Shown piece by piece: positions 11,617 through 23,900 of a stretch of DNA of 64,000 nucleotides; position 1 is the stretch's first letter, and every line of letters starts with the position of its first letter. Both the position numbers and the translations under genes were made by a program. The DNA is taken from assembly GCF_018139145.2 (NCBI RefSeq), contig NC_059471.1, positions 209,083,494 to 209,147,493 on the forward strand, written 5' to 3'. Origin of the DNA: Gymnogyps californianus (lineage: Eukaryota; Chordata; Aves; Accipitriformes; Cathartidae). The notes under the pieces were generated by a model. That model had not been told where the DNA came from, ran no database searches, and worked only from the letters and a program-made list of their open reading frames with translations.

Positions 11617-12664
11617 TGTTGGGTTCGTGTAGCGAGGGGGGGGCTACAAGGGTGGCTCCTGCCAGAAGCTGCTAGAAGCTTCCCCGGCTCCAACCCGGAC
11701 CCGCCTCTGGCCAAGGCCGAGCCCCAGCAATGGTGGTAGTGCCTCTGTGATAGTGTATTTAAGAAGGGGAAAAAGACTCCTGAGGGAGAGAGTATGGTGG
11801 AGGAAGAAGAAAAAGAAGAGGAAGAGGAAGAGGAAGAAGAAGAGCTACAGTTAAAAAACAAAAAGGAGAAGCGGAAGAAGAAGATGGGAGAAGAAGAGGA
11901 GCTACAGTGAGGAGAGGCGTGGGATGTGAGAGAAACAGCCATGCAGACACCGAGGCCAGTGAAGAGGGAGAAGGAGGAGGTGCGCCGGAGTAGAGATTCC
12001 CCTGCAGCCCGTGGTGAGACAGCAGGCTGTCCCCCTGCAGCCCATGGAGGTTAACGGTGGAGCAGAGATTCCCCTGCAGCCCGTGGAGGACCCCACGCTG
12101 GAGCAGGTGGCTGGGCCCAGAGAAGGCCGTGACTCTGTAGGAAAGCCCACGCTGGAGCAGTTTGTGGAGGACTGCAGTGCGTGGAAAGGTCTTGAGTTGG
12201 AGAAACTCACGGAGGGCTGACCCCTGTGAGAGAGTCCCCACGCTGGGGCAGGGGAAGAGTGTGAGGAGCCCTCCCCTGAGGGAGGAGCGGCAGAGACGAT
12301 GTGGGACAAACTGGCCGCAACCCCCATTCCCGCCCCCTGTGCCGCTGTGTGGGAGGAGGTAGAGGAATCGGGAGCAAAGCTGAGCCTGGGAAGAAGGGAG
12401 GGGTGGGGGGAGGTGTGTTTTTAAGATATGGTTCTATTTCTCATCATCCTACTCTGATTCGGTTGTTAACAAATTAAATTCGTTTATTTTTCCCCCAAAT
12501 CGAGTCTGTTTTGCCTGTGACTATAAGTGGTGAGTGATCCCTCCCTGTCTTTGTTTCGACCCACGAGCTTTTTGTTGTATTTTCTCCTCTCCATCCCCCC
12601 GGGGGGAAGGAGTGAGCAAGCGGCTGCGTGGTGCTTTCTTGCCAGCTGGGCTTAAACCACAACA
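11617..12664 (+). mobile_element. Long LTR (about 1,048 bp) related to the ERVL LTRs only at its 3' end
   Basis: Begins TGTTGGGTTCGTGTAG and ends CTTAAACCACAACA, with candidate duplications CTGTG (11612-11616) and CTGTC (12665-12669) that match at four of five bases. The last ~100 bp (CGACCCACGAGCT, GGGGGGAAGGAGTGAGC, AGCGGCTGCGTGGTGCTT) is clearly homologous to the ends of the two neighbouring LTRs. The first ~900 bp is unrelated to them and holds a GA-rich tract (11790-11905) and repeats of a CCCCTGCAGCCC(G/A)TGG motif (four copies between about 12000 and 12095). TATA-like GTATTTAAG lies near 11754 and AATTAAATT near 12470. Open frames across the GA tract are low-complexity and not genes. 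Confidence 0.75.
11790..11905 (+). repeat. GA-rich (GAA/GGA) low-complexity tract
   Basis: Almost pure purine sequence within the long LTR. It gives spurious open frames of Glu/Lys on one strand and Ser/Phe on the other. Confidence 0.9.
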
Positions 12665-15600
12665 CTGTCCCCTTCAAAATGGCATGGAGCCTCTCACCCC
12701 ACTCGCTATGGCTCTGCAGACAGGAGCTGAATATCTTCATAAGCACATTGCTACAGGTCACTCTGCCTCTTTAGCTAGGCTTTTAATAGCACAAATCTTT
12801 TATTGCAGTAATAAGATTAAATAATATCTGGACAGAAACAGCTTCAGCCTTGTCATCATGGAGTATCAGTGTAGAGTTTGAGTGCATCTACACCCAATGG
12901 GATAGCCATATGGCAAGCTATGCTGCATACCGTATGGAAGAAGGAGGACACTGCTTTCAAGAAGGGTTATTTGATAACCCTGGCCTGCCACTCCAGCTCT
13001 GCAGCAAACATAGGGGTTTTACAGCTCCCAGAGGTAGGCTTTTTAGGCAAATAACCTTTTTTTGCCTATTCTTACAGCTGACTCTGCTGGTAAGTATTGG
13101 TAAATGAAAGATTACTTCAGGGTCCTTTGCTTGATATGGATCAGACAGTATTTCCCCAAGGAAGATTCCTGTTAGGAGAAAGAGGCCTTTTACAAGAGCA
13201 GAAGCTCAGGATTCCAGACCAGTAGCAACCTTATTACAGTGTAAATAAGATTGTCCTCATGCTGAGAATTTCTCATAAACTTGTTTTGAATAACAATAAT
13301 AATAATAAGAAAAAACATTATCCTTTCCGTATAACAGAACAATATGAAACTTCCAAAGCAAATAGGAAGGGAAAAAACCTTCAAATAGGAACAGAAAACA
13401 TTTTCTAATAAAAATAAGGCCTTAAGCTACAGCAGAATACCTCTCAGATACCTCTCCAAAATCTTAGCATTTGCATTATTCTTCCTAAGTTATGATGGAA
13501 CAAATCCAACTCATAAAGTCAAAACATATTACACAAATACTTATTTAGAAGAGATAATATGAAAGCCAAGTAAATGAAGAAGTGGGGTACCATCTTTAAA
13601 GCTTCAGTAAACTAATGAAAACCAGGAAGAAAAATTCTTCATAGCCAGATTATTAAATATTATTCACTGTGGAGCTTTTTTCATAGTATCAACAAAAGCA
13701 GCTAGCAGCGGTCACTGTCAGTGACAGTAACACGGACACCTTGGCTGTTCCAACATTATTATTATTATTTATAGTATGTACTGCGTGCACACTTAAGAGT
13801 CTTGCTTGGGAGTGTAGATCCTAAATACAGTACAAACACAAAAACATCACACAACTATGTTCCTAAACATCTTTGCTTGTTGTAGACCAGAAGACTCAAC
13901 TCGGAATATGCGGCAGGATTCTCTAATAATGTCTGGTGTGATCATCGCAACATGTTTTACATGAACTAAGTTTACCACAAAGATACACGCACAACTTGTA
14001 CAAAGATAAAGTGCAGAAATAATCCTGTGAAGCAATGAGTTAAAAATCCATTGTTGTATCTTACCTAACATCAGTATGACTTAACATTTGGCAGGAAATA
14101 GACTGGAATTATGCATGCCCTATCTACTTTATCACAAAACCATCGAATGCTGTGGAATTATTTGTAGCCTTGCATGTTTTACTTACTTTTGGATTTCCAG
14201 AAATGGCATTACCAGGTCAGCCAAGATCTTCCAGCTAAAAAAGTGACATCATTCCTGGAAGTTACATTTTGTGAGAATCACATCAAAACATAATACCTTA
14301 TTTTTATTACGTACTTTTCACTCTATAGAACCACAAATCGCTTTGCAAGTTGTTTATGTATCTCTCCATATGTATAAGGATAGTGAATGTGGCATCTCCT
14401 GTCTGCCATCAGCATTACATACCGTATTTAGGAAAGGAAATTAAGAGTAATGCAAACCAATGAAATTACAGGGTAATTTTGCATAGGAAGAATGTGATCA
14501 CTCAAAGAGAATTTAGCTAGGTCATCAAGGAAAAGGCTCTGCAAACATTTCCCATGAGCTCTATTCTGATATTTCAGTCAAGATCTATTATTTCTGAAAG
14601 ATGACATACGAGAAACACAGTGTTTCTTAGCATCTACTGCAAAAAAATGTTATAGTGCTACCTACTGAATCCCTAATTTCCTTCCTACATATTTGGATCT
14701 TAGAAATCTCTCCTCCAAATATTAGACTTAGACTATGAAATCTACCACGATGGGAGCTGAAATTAACGTGGCTGCAAAGTTTGTCTCTTTGTCAGTCCAG
14801 AGTTTCTGAAGTTCTTCTGGATACATTTCATTTGTAAAATTGCACAAAGTATTTTCAAACAGGGCTTTACAGTCCACAGAAGGATGTTTCCTAAGCAGGG
14901 GAATACTTGGATAATAAGTTCAAGAATATCTCCTTTTGCATTGCTGGATGTAAAATTCAACGTCTGGAGCAGAAATGTGGCTTTTGTGGTCATGTCAAGG
15001 CTGTCACTGTGAGTTTAATGAGTAGTCTCCAAACGTTTTGTTGTTAAGCTTCACTTGAAAAACACACCTGGTAAAAGCAGATAAGTGCACTGATAAGTTT
15101 AATAGCTTACAGCATTTCACCTTAGCTTGAGGCAGAACTGTTAAGCAATTTTCTTTTTTTTTTTTTTAAAGCCTTTAGCAAACCTGTGCAAGAATCCCCT
15201 TACTGTATCCAAATAAACCTGAACTACCAGTCCTTCCAGCTCTCTGGACAGAAAGATATTAAAAATGATTGAATAATGTGTTCCAGGTGCCCTGTTCCTT
15301 GCTGAAGAGCTGTGTAATGGAGTAGGTGTCAGTAGTCCCCAAGAGCGATGGGGGACGAGTGCACTTGCATTAGGCTCCTGGCAGCTCTCGGAACAGCTGC
15401 TGCAATACTGGAGAGAGACTGGGAAAACAAGGAGTGACTAACCAAGGTGGTATAGCAAGGTCCTGCAGGCACATTTTGAGGACCTATGGCAGGGAGGGAT
15501 GTCTGCAAGTCTGCAGTGTGCTGCTGTCAGAAAGGAGTTACAGTCTTGGTCTACCAGAAAGGATGAAGGCAATGAAGTCAGGGCTGCAGCTGCTGCCAGT

Positions 15601-15941
15601 TTTCTCTCCTCTCTTGCCAAGACCTCGCAAGAGCCAGGTTCACTCAGCAACAGGCTCTTACTGTCATCAGCCCGTTCCCCAGGCTCAGTGAAGGGGAGAC
15701 AGGAGGCAGATAGCAGAGCTAGAGGCTACATTCATGGTAGTAAGGAAGATGGGCCAAGAACTGTTCTCTGGCTCTGTGAGCAAGTGATGTGGCTCAGATC
15801 GCATCCATGCATCTTTGTGGTCATGGATGAGTTCCCTTCAGCCAAAATCAGTGCAGCAGCTTTTTCCACACTGCTTATTGTAAATAGTCCCTAGTGTAAG
15901 CTATACCCTAAATTGTGTCCGGACATTGTCTTGGAGAGTGC

Positions 15942-15981
15942 CATTTGGCATGCTAACAATTAAGCACTCACATGCCAAATG
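15942..15981. repeat. Perfect 11-bp inverted repeat (hairpin)
   Basis: CATTTGGCATG at 15942-15952 and its exact complement CATGCCAAATG at 15971-15981 flank an 18-nt loop. No downstream T-run or gene context. Confidence 0.85.
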
Positions 15982-16740
15982 TCCCTTCTCTTGTTCTCTT
16001 GCCTCCTTGAAGTGAGTCCCACCAGTTAGGAACGCCTTTTGTAACTGGATCATTTTAGGCACCGGTATTGAACCAGCATTGCACAGATTTTCAGGTTACT
16101 TTAGATTTCAGTGAGGATTTGCTCCGAAGCAAGTTCCATGCCCTTCTTTGCTGATAACAACACAGATGTCATACAGCTTCTGGCACTAGTCAATTTAAGA
16201 ATTTCCAACTCAAGTAAATCTTATATAGCTAATTGAAACACCATCCCCTAGGCTTAATTAAATCCCCTACATAAAATTGCTGGACATAGGGCTTTCTAAC
16301 TGTCAGATTAACCCTGCCTGATATAATTAAGGTGGAAAATGAAATTGTAATCAAATCAAAAGTAGATTTTATGCACTTTATAAACAGTACCCAGATACTG
16401 AAGAATTTGTAGCAGCAGGTAGCTATATTAGTGCAGGATTCAGGGTTGACTAACTCATTAAGACATTTTAATCATTTTTTAATTTTAAATTATTCATGCA
16501 AAATGAAGTATTTTCTGTTTTAAATCTTCTTTAAGTCTTGCTTAATATTTCTGTAGTATGCTAAGTACATGACAGTGTCTAAGTAAAATTCTCCTTGAGT
16601 TAAATGAGCCTGTTATCACAATTTGCAATGCAGAATTAAAGTCACTGGGCCAGAGTCTCTGGTGTGTTAGTGTCAGCGTGCGCTACACAACCTAACTAGT
16701 TTAAGGACTTTATGGCTCTATTGACACAGTGCTGAAATGT

Positions 16741-16850
16741 CTTAATCTTGATGTATTTATACCCCATGAGGTGGGAAGTACTACTATCCCCATTCTGCGT
16801 ATAGAATTAGGCACAAAGAAACTAGTACTTGATCCTTCAGAGTGTTAGCC
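16741..16850 (+). repeat. Probable ancient MIR-like SINE fragment
   Basis: CCCCATGAGGTGGGAAGTACTACTATCCCCATTCTGCG followed by AGAATTAGGCACAAAGAAACT resembles the core of amniote MIR elements (CCTATGAGGTAGGTACTATTAT..CCCCATTTTACAGATGAGG). Diverged; edges approximate. Confidence 0.45.
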
Positions 16851-18344
16851 AGTTACTTCTGTCTGAAATCATAGAAGTGATGCTCTTAAATGTCTTTATG
16901 GACCAATGCTTAAATGATTTATAGGGTTTCTTACAAAAGTTGTGACTGAGTGTATTATCCTGAATGCTAAGCCAATGCCCTATCCACCCTTCTTAGTCCA
17001 GAAATACTGTAGAGTGCTTTGAAGCAGACAAAACAAGGAACTTCTGTCTTGGAAGTGGACCCTGCAACTCTTTGTCAGCTGACATCAGATGTTATTAATC
17101 TCCCCAGTTTCAGTTGTCCTGGATGAGAAAGTCTAAATCTGAAGAGGGGATGGTAGGGCAGAGCAGACAAGTGTGGCCTGTAAATTTAAAAATATAAATG
17201 ACCACTCTGCAACTTTCACTTACTGAGTTGCTTTCATAACTGCTTTTTTTTTCTTCCTATTTTCCTTCACATAATTTTGCCATGTGTCTTAACTGCCTGC
17301 TGAGCTGGCTATAAATCCCTGATATAAAATATGTTTATCTTTTTAAGGAGCATGGAAATATAATGATATGGACATGCAGCCTTGTGTGCTCACTAAGGTG
17401 AATGGAATGTAACTGCATAAACCCTCAGGTCAATCTGTACGTGACGTGTACAGGAACCACACGGGCCAGTGACAAGAACAAAACTTCATATTCCGCCATT
17501 CTTCCCCCACTCTTTAAAGGAGAGTTGAGACTCCCTCAGTGTCTGGTGGTGTTTATATTATTTTCTGTTCAGCATTCATGTCACATAGGTAAGTATGTCA
17601 GCTTTCGTTATAAACTTTAATGAACCGTGTTCCTACTCTTGGTGATAATGACTGCCTTTCCAGGCTTAATGATAGGAAAGTCCTAGTAAGTTATCAAGCC
17701 TATCTCCCCAAACTGTTCCCCAGAGTACCTTTTAATTTAAGAGTCCCAAGTAACAGAGTTTCTACAGCTTCCCTTGGGAGACTTTGCTGATCATTTGGTT
17801 TGCTCTCAGGAGCTTTTCTGGATATTCATCCCAGATCTTTCTGTCCTTAAATTAATCCAATTACTTGTTTAAATCAACCAGAACTTTTATTGTGGAGCTG
17901 ACAATCAAAAAAGGAGAAGAAAGAAAATGGAAAGAAAATGTCTAGCAGGAAAATGGATACTGTGCACGGACACTTTTGTCTGCCATTTCTGCATCCAAGT
18001 ATGTCTACAGCCCTCATTTCTATGGCATCTATGAACAGTTTCCAGTTCAAGCCCGTTTTCTGGAAAAAGAATATTTGCATTTATCATAATCGCTGGCTTT
18101 CTTCTAGGTAAACAATGTAAAGTGTCTGTATGCCACCATGAGGGACAGACGCGCGTACTTTGGTGATGCCTCTAGATGAAGAAAGAGAAGAGAGGCTCAA
18201 TGGCCAGTTTCCTGTTTGCAGCTTTCTATAGAGGTGCTACACACGGGGGCTTGTCTGTGGAACAGCACGCCCTACGCTCCCAGCAGCTTCAGGTGGAAAA
18301 TGATGTAAGAAACAGTCTCACAGTGAACTCTATCTCAACACGGG

Positions 18345-18951
18345 TGTCCTGGTTTCGGCTGGGACAGAGTTAACTTTCTTTTTAGTAGCTGGTACAGTGC
18401 TGTGTTTTGGATTTAGTGTGAGAATGATGTTGATAACACTCTGATGTTTTAGCTGTTGCTAAGTAGCGCTTATCTTAAGCCAAGGACTTTTCAGTTTCCC
18501 ATGCTCTGCCAGCAAGCAGGTGGGCAAGGAGCTGGGAGGGAGCAGAGCCGGGGCAGCTGACCTGAACTAGCCAAAGAGGTATTCCATACCATGGAACGTC
18601 ATGCCCAGTATATAAACAGGGGGGAGCTGGCCGGGAGGCGCGGATCGCGGTTCGGGAACTAACTGGACATCGGTCAGCGGGTGGTGAGCAATTGCATTGT
18701 GTATCACTGGGTTTTTTTTCTTCCCCCCCCCCTCTTTTGTTGCATTCCTTTTCATTACTATTATTATTATTTTTCATTATTACTATTGTTAGTATTATAT
18801 TTTACTTTAGTTATTAAACTATTCTTATCTCAACCCACGAGTTTTACTTTTTTTTCCTTTGCTTTCCTCCTCCTCACCCCACTGGGAGGGGGAGGGGGAG
18901 GGGGAAGCGGCTGCGTGGTGCTTAGTTGCTGGCTGGGGTTAAACCACGACA
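18345..18951 (+). mobile_element. ERVL-type solo LTR (607 bp) with 5-bp TSD
   Basis: Begins TGTCCTGGTTTCGGCTGGGA, ends TTAAACCACGACA, and is flanked by a perfect 5-bp duplication ACGGG (18340-18344 and 18952-18956). TATA-like GTATATAAAC lies near 18608 and a TTATTAAA signal near 18812. The internal U5 side has simple ATT repeats and a G-rich run. It is the same family as the LTR at 10787, with the same opening and closing blocks but many differences in the middle. No internal coding region remains. Confidence 0.9.
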
Positions 18952-19446
18952 ACGGGACAGAGTGTAAATGATGGTCTAGGTCTGAATTATCACCAAAAAT
19001 ATGGAGAGATTCTAATCTTATACCAACAAAGTTGGTTTCTTTGCTGACTCTGGTTAGAAAAGGACAAAACTGACTATTCTGAGCTCTCTTGTTTACGCCT
19101 GCCCTTTCTGTGTTGCCTGTGATTTTTAAGAGTTTAATTGCTAATCCAGCTCTTTGGACTTCATTATCACAAAGTAGGAGCCATATAAATGATGAAATTT
19201 AAAATTTAAATTTCATATGCTTTTTTGAAGTTTTGTTTCTGTTGTCATATACTCATTCAGATCAATATATGACATACCATGTTAAAGGTGTAAAGAAGGA
19301 GAAACTATTTAACACAGCAAAGAAAGAAACCACGCTTATATGGTACCCTAAGAAAACAAGGGACTCATTTGATAGAACTGAATAAATTTGGTCAGAATTT
19401 TTTTTTTTAATAGAGGTAGGTTATTTGTAAAATATCTGTTCAGTGA

Positions 19447-19626
19447 ACTGGATTTTTTTTTTCCCTAAATAGCTTCATATTTGAACTTTTCCCAAGGTAA
19501 AGTCTTCAGGGAACTGCCCTGAGCAAAGTTCACTTGGATTTGTGATGATGGATCTGCTATGGCCTTGGTTGATATGTCCTTTCCTACTCTACTCTTTACT
19601 TCTCTTCCCACCCCGCTTCTCCATTA
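19447..19626 (+). repeat. Left arm of a long inverted duplication
   Basis: This 180-bp arm (starting ACTGGATTTTTTTTTTCCC, ending CTTCTCCATTA) is repeated as its reverse complement at 20784-20962. By eye I count five substitutions and one 1-bp indel, about 97% identity. The spacer is about 1.16 kb. It has no recognisable TE ends and codes for nothing I can identify. Confidence 0.95.
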
Positions 19627-20783
19627 CTTAGTGTAACTCACATACAAAAGGTAGTGGGAAACTGTCCCAATCACCTTTATAAACAACTTTGGAGAAAAAA
19701 ACAGTAGAAATATTGCCACAGAGTATTTACAGTATAACCTAGTGGTATTACCTAGTGGCTCCTTTCGCAACTCTTGCTAATCACTTTTCATAAAGGGATG
19801 GTTTATGCCATGCATGATGAAGATTTACCTTCCTTACAAATTTTTGGTATGTTCCAGAATAGCAGGGTTAATTTTTAGAGGGATCACTCTGAATTTTTCT
19901 GCTTTGTATATAAATGTCTAGTCTTGTTTTAAATCATGTAATATTTTTGCCTCAATAATATTTTGTAGCAAAGAAATCACAGATGCCTTGTCATTTGCAT
20001 GAATATAACTTGTTCTTTTGCAATTTTCTGCCAGGAACACAGCAAAGGGATAAAAATATTTTGAGAAAGCTTGAAAATGGAGACTCTCAACCTCACATCA
20101 CTAACTCAAGATGTCAGACTGGTTCAGTTATCTATCCAAGCTTTTTGATTCTTACCTCAATCAAAGCCAAATGCTAAAAGTTTTGAAGTTCACCGTTTCC
20201 TGCTGTGACTCTAAGATTTCTTAGAACATCTTACGCTCTTTTTAGTGCAAACAGCCAGAGTTTTCTGAGCTATCAAGCTGAGCTACCTTATGAAGAAAGG
20301 TTTTGCAAGCAGAAAAATCACTGTATCTGAAATAAAGTGTCAGATAAATCAACATGACAGCTATGTGGAGTGACAGGAATCCAAAGACTTTTTTGAGTCC
20401 TGGAGTCTATTTCCCATGTATCCTCCTCTGCCTGATCTCACGTTAAGTTGTAGTGTATAGATAACTTGGAGAAGTGATCCATCATCTGTGATGTGCAACA
20501 CACAGTTCCTGTAGAGTGACAGCTGCAGCAAGAAATAGCTGACTTGTACCAAATGAGGGTCACTAAAGATGTAAATCAGTATCAGGAAACAGGAAAGAAT
20601 AGTAATGAAAGGGAACATTAACTGCATCAAAAGCACTCTTAAATGCGTTCTTATTCAAAAAACCTTCACCCTTTTCTAAACTTATGGGTTCTATTATAGC
20701 TAAACTGAAAAATGTTGTTGACCCTATCACAACCACTTGCACAAATTTTAGTTAACACATTTTAATGAACACTGGAGATGTTA
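19627..20783. other. Spacer between the inverted arms
   Basis: AT-rich single-copy-looking DNA of 1,157 bp with no CR1 or LTR. On the minus strand, 20562-20442 is an open 121-bp stretch bounded by an AG with a good pyrimidine tract and by AAC|GTGAGA. It is exon-like, but nothing else supports it. Confidence 0.6.
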
Positions 20784-20962
20784 TAATGGAGAAGTGGGGT
20801 GGGAAGAGAAGTAAAGAGTTGAGTAGGAAAGGACATATCAATCAAGGCCATGGCAGATCCATCATCACAAATCCAAATGAACTTTGCTCAGGGCAGTTCC
20901 CTGAAGACTTTACCTTGGGAAAAGTTCAAATATGAAGCTATTTAGGAAAAAAAAAATCCAGT
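20784..20962 (-). repeat. Right arm of the long inverted duplication
   Basis: Reverse-complement partner of 19447-19626 (starting TAATGGAGAAGTGGGGTGGG, ending AAAATCCAGT). Both arms end sharply, and the sequences outside them do not match beyond the edges, apart from a possible short CAGTGAA match after a gap at the outer side. Confidence 0.95.
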
Positions 20963-23900
20963 GCACCTTCACTGCATTATCCTACTTGTCATCTGTTTCT
21001 ATGGTGCCTCACAACCCTGACTCTCATCAGCAATGAATGTAGTTTGAGCAAGTCCCCTCTTGGCAAAGTGGCCTGGGAGGCTGTTTCGGTCAGCCTCCTG
21101 TTTCTGCTTCATCAACAGGACTCCGGGTTGATCTAGACCTTTGCTGACTATGGATTCTCCATCATCATAGGAGACAGGATTTGCATTTCTGTCTTGTTAC
21201 CATCCCAAGACGGCTATAATAAAATGTTTAGAGACTGTCTGAAATAACCAGAAGTTTTCTTAAAGTACGTTGTATCTTAGGAAAAATTCCTGGCAAGCAT
21301 GAACACAAAGAAATAACTCAATGCCTGCTGCTGTGCTGCTTGGCACCATAGGGGAGTGAGGGAACCAACCACTGCAGGAGATCAGAGGATGACCAGACTG
21401 TTTGGAGATCCCCAGAAAATTCCACTATGTCACAAAATTGTATTACAGGCAGGGAGCAGAAAGAAACAGTAGAATGACAAAGACAAAACAATTCTCCTTT
21501 TAGTTCACACACAATACTCACTTGATTGGTGCAAGGTATTTGCAACATGTTGGTCATCCATATTATTGACAGTCAAGAGAGGTACAGAGAGATATAAGAA
21601 GTGATTTGCAAAGGTTCAAACAAGAGGTACATACCTTGTGCTCACTGTCAAAAAATTTTAGTTAATACTTGCCCACTATTTATCCCTTAAGTGATTTGCT
21701 TACAGTAACATAGGAAATCTGATTCTAGCCTGTCTAAAACTGATCAAAAAGAAAGACAGGGAAGAACAAATATGGGATTATTGTTCTTCTCATAAAAAAG
21801 GTATTTTCAGGATATACTATACTAAGGATAGCTGCTGAAGGGACTTTTGCGCATCCAGTGAGATGAAGCATGAAAGCTGATCTTTTTGAGTTACTTTTTT
21901 TTATTGAACACTTGGTCACAAATTGCCCTTTATCCTACATGTGTTTCTAATTACTATAATTCAGGACAAAGAGATCTCAAAGTCTTTGGGAACAGGTAGA
22001 TTCAAATTTACTACTGTTCCTTCTTTTTCAGTAACAAATAAATGCAACCTGTGAGCAACCACCTAAGCCAGAATTTTAAATAAAGAATTCTGAAGGGAAA
22101 TGGTCTATCATTCTTCTGCCTTATGCCTTCAGAGTGTACGTTTCATTTCATATGAAGCTGTAGCTGAACTGTAAAAAAACATAGATCATATAAAAAGCTT
22201 TCAATGGATTACAAAATATTACTCACACAATGACGTATTTTCTGTGTTAACATTTTTACAGCACTGTAGGAGTCAATCAGAATCAAGAAAGGAGGCTGGC
22301 TGGGTGGAAGGAAAATGAAATTTTAATGAATAATAAAAGAGAGAGTTAAGCTGCACACATTTAGAAACTAATACCTTTTTGTTACATTAATGGATGAAAT
22401 AATAGATCAAAGGTTTGTGTCAAGAGAAAGAGGTGAATGTGTGCATCATTAAATGCTGTACCTTATTTCTACAAACACAGATTATCAAATCAGAAGGATT
22501 TATTGTAATAGTGTATCTTTCTTGCTAACACAGACCATAGGATATTTTTATTTAAACTAGAACATGACTTTTAAAGACAGAAGGAAAAAAAAAAAAAGCA
22601 GCAAAACAAACCACCAAACAAACTCCCAATTTTTTTTTCTTAATTCTTCAAAGCACTAGAGAAAGTGTTACAATGATTAATTTTCCTGCTAGTACTCTCC
22701 TTAAGTAGATATTTGTTAGGCTGCACTGCTGGGTCACAGTCTGCTGGACTGTGGGCTGCAGACTGGCATCTCTGGGACATTGAAAAGGCATAAACATAGC
22801 CATAGATATGACTTCTAAGTAACCCAGCTGCTCAAAAGCAAATGTTTGTTTTTAGCGTTTTGCAAAATTCAAGGAAAACCTTTTTGTCTGTATATTTATT
22901 GATGTTAAGCAGAAATAAAGGACAAGAGTGTAAGACTTCTTACTGAAAGAAACCTCATGGCAACTGGATTTGCCCTTCTGACATCACCAGAAGATTCCCC
23001 TAGAATTCCCAGAATTCTTAACACTATAAACTGGAAGACAGCTGGCCACTGGATTTATTGCTTAGGCCAAATTTATTAATGGCACATAATTACTCAAATA
23101 ACTCTTTTTGATAATACCAGAAATACTATGATTTCTGAAAATGAATAAAGCCTTTACACTGCCCTTACCTCCATTTCTTCAGCACATTGGAGAATTCTTT
23201 GAGCTATATCAGTGTTCTTCGTGGTACCTAAACTCTTTCTTCTGTGTCTCCTCAGAGCCCTGGATTCAAGTGGTATCAGCCAATTTAATATGAGTTTGCT
23301 TGGTTAGTTGCTCAGTTACAGCGCTTGATATGAAACTGTGAACCTCATTCCCCATCAGTGTTTTCTGTGTCTCTGTGAGACTATTGCATGATTCCAAGCA
23401 ATAGCATCAACACATTGCACACTGCACTGAATTTTTCATTCACTGAACTTCAGCGGTAAGAATATTAAAAGTAATATCACCTCCTTAGTTCTACTCAGGA
23501 GTCTTTGCTTCAGTCACATCTTCTTCTTTGATGTTTCTCTGGAAGCTAAAATACAGTTAAATAGCATGTTACTTCTTCATATCCAAATATCTTGGACATC
23601 TTTCCCTGACAGAGTTGTACCAATTATAGCCTGCTTTGATCTTTCATCGATTTTGTTATCCTTACTATTTTTTGCAAGGTGGATGATCGACACTAAATAT
23701 TCTGTGTGAGGGGCTGTGGAAGCCTTCGCAGAAAAGGCAAAAACATCACCCAGAAAGCCACAATCTGATTTGGATATTGGTCGTACGATTTAAGCATGTT
23801 CATTTTCCTGAGACATGCCTGATGTTGCGTACTCTGAGTCCAGTTAAAAGGCTTCCTTCCCTTGGTGATAAAGACAAAAGGTAGGATGCTCATCTGCCCT

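Larger units (their letters stand above)
12670..18339. other. Intergenic, old repeats only
   Basis: Contains the MIR-like trace at 16741 and the hairpin at 15942. A repeat-poor AT-rich stretch at about 16200-16660 has several TAATTA-like homeobox words. No gene is supported. Confidence 0.65.

Noticed and set aside
11535..12327. Overlapping open frames of 69-160 codons on both strands
   Set aside because: They lie in the GA-rich long LTR. Their residues are low-complexity (Ser/Pro/Phe or Glu/Lys runs) and no retroviral protein motif is present.
15434..15894. Overlapping plus-strand open frames (85 and 131 codons)
   Set aside because: Moderately GC-rich unique sequence without recognisable domain or splice structure.
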